In this document: positions 63,201 through 64,000 of the stretch, piece after piece | Position numbering within the stretch: the first letter of the stretch is position 1 | Layout: each line of letters begins with the position of its first letter | Origin: Terriglobales bacterium | GTDB taxonomy: Bacteria; Acidobacteriota; Terriglobia; Terriglobales; Acidobacteriaceae | Direction: 5' to 3' | NCBI GenBank assembly: GCA_035561515.1 | Contig: DATMXP010000024.1 | Span: 186,001-250,000, forward strand | Length of the DNA stretch: 64,000 bases | Made by a program: the position numbers and the translations under genes | The notes under the pieces: model-generated | Database searches by the model: none | Seen by the model: only the letters and a program-made list of their open reading frames with translations | What the model was told of the DNA's origin: nothing

Positions 63201-63775
63201 TGGATCAACAGGTCGAAGTTCGCGTGGTCCTGCGCCGTGCTGATGTCAAAGTCGATGTGCATCAGGAACAGCATCACCGACATCACCCAGGGACTAGCCT
63301 GCCGTCGCCCCCGGCTGAACCGCACCAGCAGGATGGCTGCCGAGAAGGTTCCAACCCTGTATAGGATCTGGAACACCCATTCCAACTGCTCCACGGGGCT
63401 ATTAGGAAGGCAGACTTTCCAAACCACGATCGCCATCGCGGCCGCCGTGGATGCCCCCACGACAATCAGCCACCGCCGTCTTTGTAGGTAATCGAATACC
63501 GCTGAGGCAAAGAGACCCGCCGAGATCAGAAATGCGGCGTACGTCAGGACCACCGTGGAACGGCTGTATGCCCCTCCCCAGGTTTGAGTCGCCCCGATCT
63601 GGTACAGCAAATACGCCGACCACCCGGTAATCCAGAAAAACAGGTATCGTTCTCGAAATGTGCGGTAGATAAGGACGCCTGCTGTCAGCAGGACGAGGGT
63701 GCTGGCAGTGTCGGCAAGGTTGTCGACAGTGGCCAATCGTTCCAACCAGCCATACGCGACTAGCGCAGAAAGCAT
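60278..63775 (-). CDS. Membrane hybrid sensor histidine kinase (GAF-PAS-PAS-GAF-HisKA-HATPase-REC)
   Basis: The 1165-residue protein starts with about seven membrane helices (residues 15-210). Domains then follow: GAF (about 215-375), PAS with a Cys cluster CPYCEG (375-485), PAS (488-600), GAF (620-770), HisKA with the phosphorylated His in [19 protein letters not shown] (about 800-865), HATPase with [26 protein letters not shown] (about 905-1030), and a receiver with DD, the Asp of ILVDSAMP and the Lys of ISKPFEV (1045-1165). It probably senses a redox or small-molecule signal. A response-regulator gene starts divergently 127 bp upstream. Confidence 0.93.
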   Translation of the reverse strand: [1165 protein letters not shown]

Positions 63776-63902
63776 GTGAGCCCGAACATCGGTGAATGGG
63801 CTTGTATATCACGGAATCTAGTCGATTACGTTGGTTTTTTACCCGAGAGGTGCCGTGAAAGGAACTGAGATACAATGCGCTTAAGTTCAACAGGATCGGG
63901 GA

Positions 63903-64000
63903 ATGTCGGCAGAGCGAATTCTTATCGTTGATGACGAAGACGCGATTAGGGAGATTGTCGCGTCCATGCTGTCTCTCGCGGGTTACAAATGCCAGCAGGC
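63903..64000 (+). CDS. Response regulator receiver domain protein (partial)
   Basis: Only the first 32 codons lie in the window. They read ERILIVDDEDAIREIVASML and then SLAGYKC, the receiver-domain start with the two acidic residues (DD) of the metal site. GGGGA lies directly before the ATG. It is divergent from the hybrid kinase, so they may form a signalling pair; the output domain is outside the window. Confidence 0.85.
   Translation, partial: MSAERILIVDDEDAIREIVASMLSLAGYKCQQ

Noticed and set aside
1..64000. Mobile element, prophage, CRISPR array, tRNA or rRNA
   Set aside because: No transposase, integrase, phage gene, regular spacer array or tRNA cloverleaf was recognised. The repeat arrays near 45730, 49056, 56115 and 56588 are short and degenerate and do not fit CRISPR.

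Overview
The window reads as a chromosomal segment of an Acidobacteriota bacterium, most likely from the Terriglobia ('Koribacter/Terriglobus') side. This is inferred from the gene mix: DUF885 and DUF1028 secreted proteins, a PIG-L deacetylase with a long C-terminal region, a CYCXC-family protein, aminofutalosine-type menaquinone synthesis, a four-helix-bundle protein with periodic flanking repeats, and large exported proteins with Ig-like repeats. Base composition is moderately GC-rich and even. I see no rRNA, tRNA, CRISPR array, transposase, phage gene or origin. About 52 protein genes fill the window densely, and many are co-oriented with 1-11 bp overlaps.

Layout. 1-3929 (minus): a housekeeping run of site-2 protease, trpS, scpA, scpB and rluB (cut by the window edge). 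4035-9642: an FAD oxidoreductase (plus), then on the minus strand a frameshifted exbD, yjbQ, a Tat-exported glycosylasparaginase-like protein, an eRF1-like (baeRF) protein with a zinc ribbon, and an unusual protein joining an HPF/RaiA ribosome-hibernation domain to sigma-70-like regions. 9959-16824 (minus): mqnE, transketolase, an ADP-forming acyl-CoA synthetase fused to GNAT, and an Rrf2 regulator. 17050-26333 (plus): a short 2-oxoglutarate dehydrogenase E1, PIG-L deacetylase, APC permease, MFS transporter, secreted DinB protein and HAD hydrolase. 26317-28938 (minus): a membrane protein with an HEGGH motif, a methyltransferase and a GalT-like protein lacking the usual nucleophile. 29053-35535 (plus): a tightly overlapped operon mutS-nagZ-anmK-substrate-binding lipoprotein, three of whose members suit cell-wall recycling. 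35601-39686 (minus): a 1361-residue exported protein with Ig-like and fibronectin-type repeats. 40187-51051: GNAT, a ferritin-like protein with a long charged tail (plus), MFS, a DapA-family aldolase, a DUF1028 protein, and carA/carB split by a secreted carboxypeptidase-regulatory-like protein. 51352-57370: a 63-residue protein matching the classical C2H2 zinc-finger spacing, lepB, a CYCXC protein, a TPR protein, yvcK, glmU, a four-helix-bundle gene bracketed by period-8 repeats, and two disordered small proteins. 57442-64000: a DUF885 protein, an ECF sigma factor, a large membrane hybrid histidine kinase and the first codons of a divergent response regulator.

The most unusual items are the HPF-sigma fusion beside the baeRF gene (a possible link between translation state and transcription), the C2H2-finger miniprotein, the four-helix-bundle gene framed by inverted octamer repeats, the exbD frameshift at TTT-CGT, and the GalT homologue with HPVSE in place of HPHxQ. 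All functions are assigned by reading the sequence; no database search was run. Starts were moved from the longest open frame wherever a Shine-Dalgarno site, signal peptide or family N-terminus supported an internal codon.
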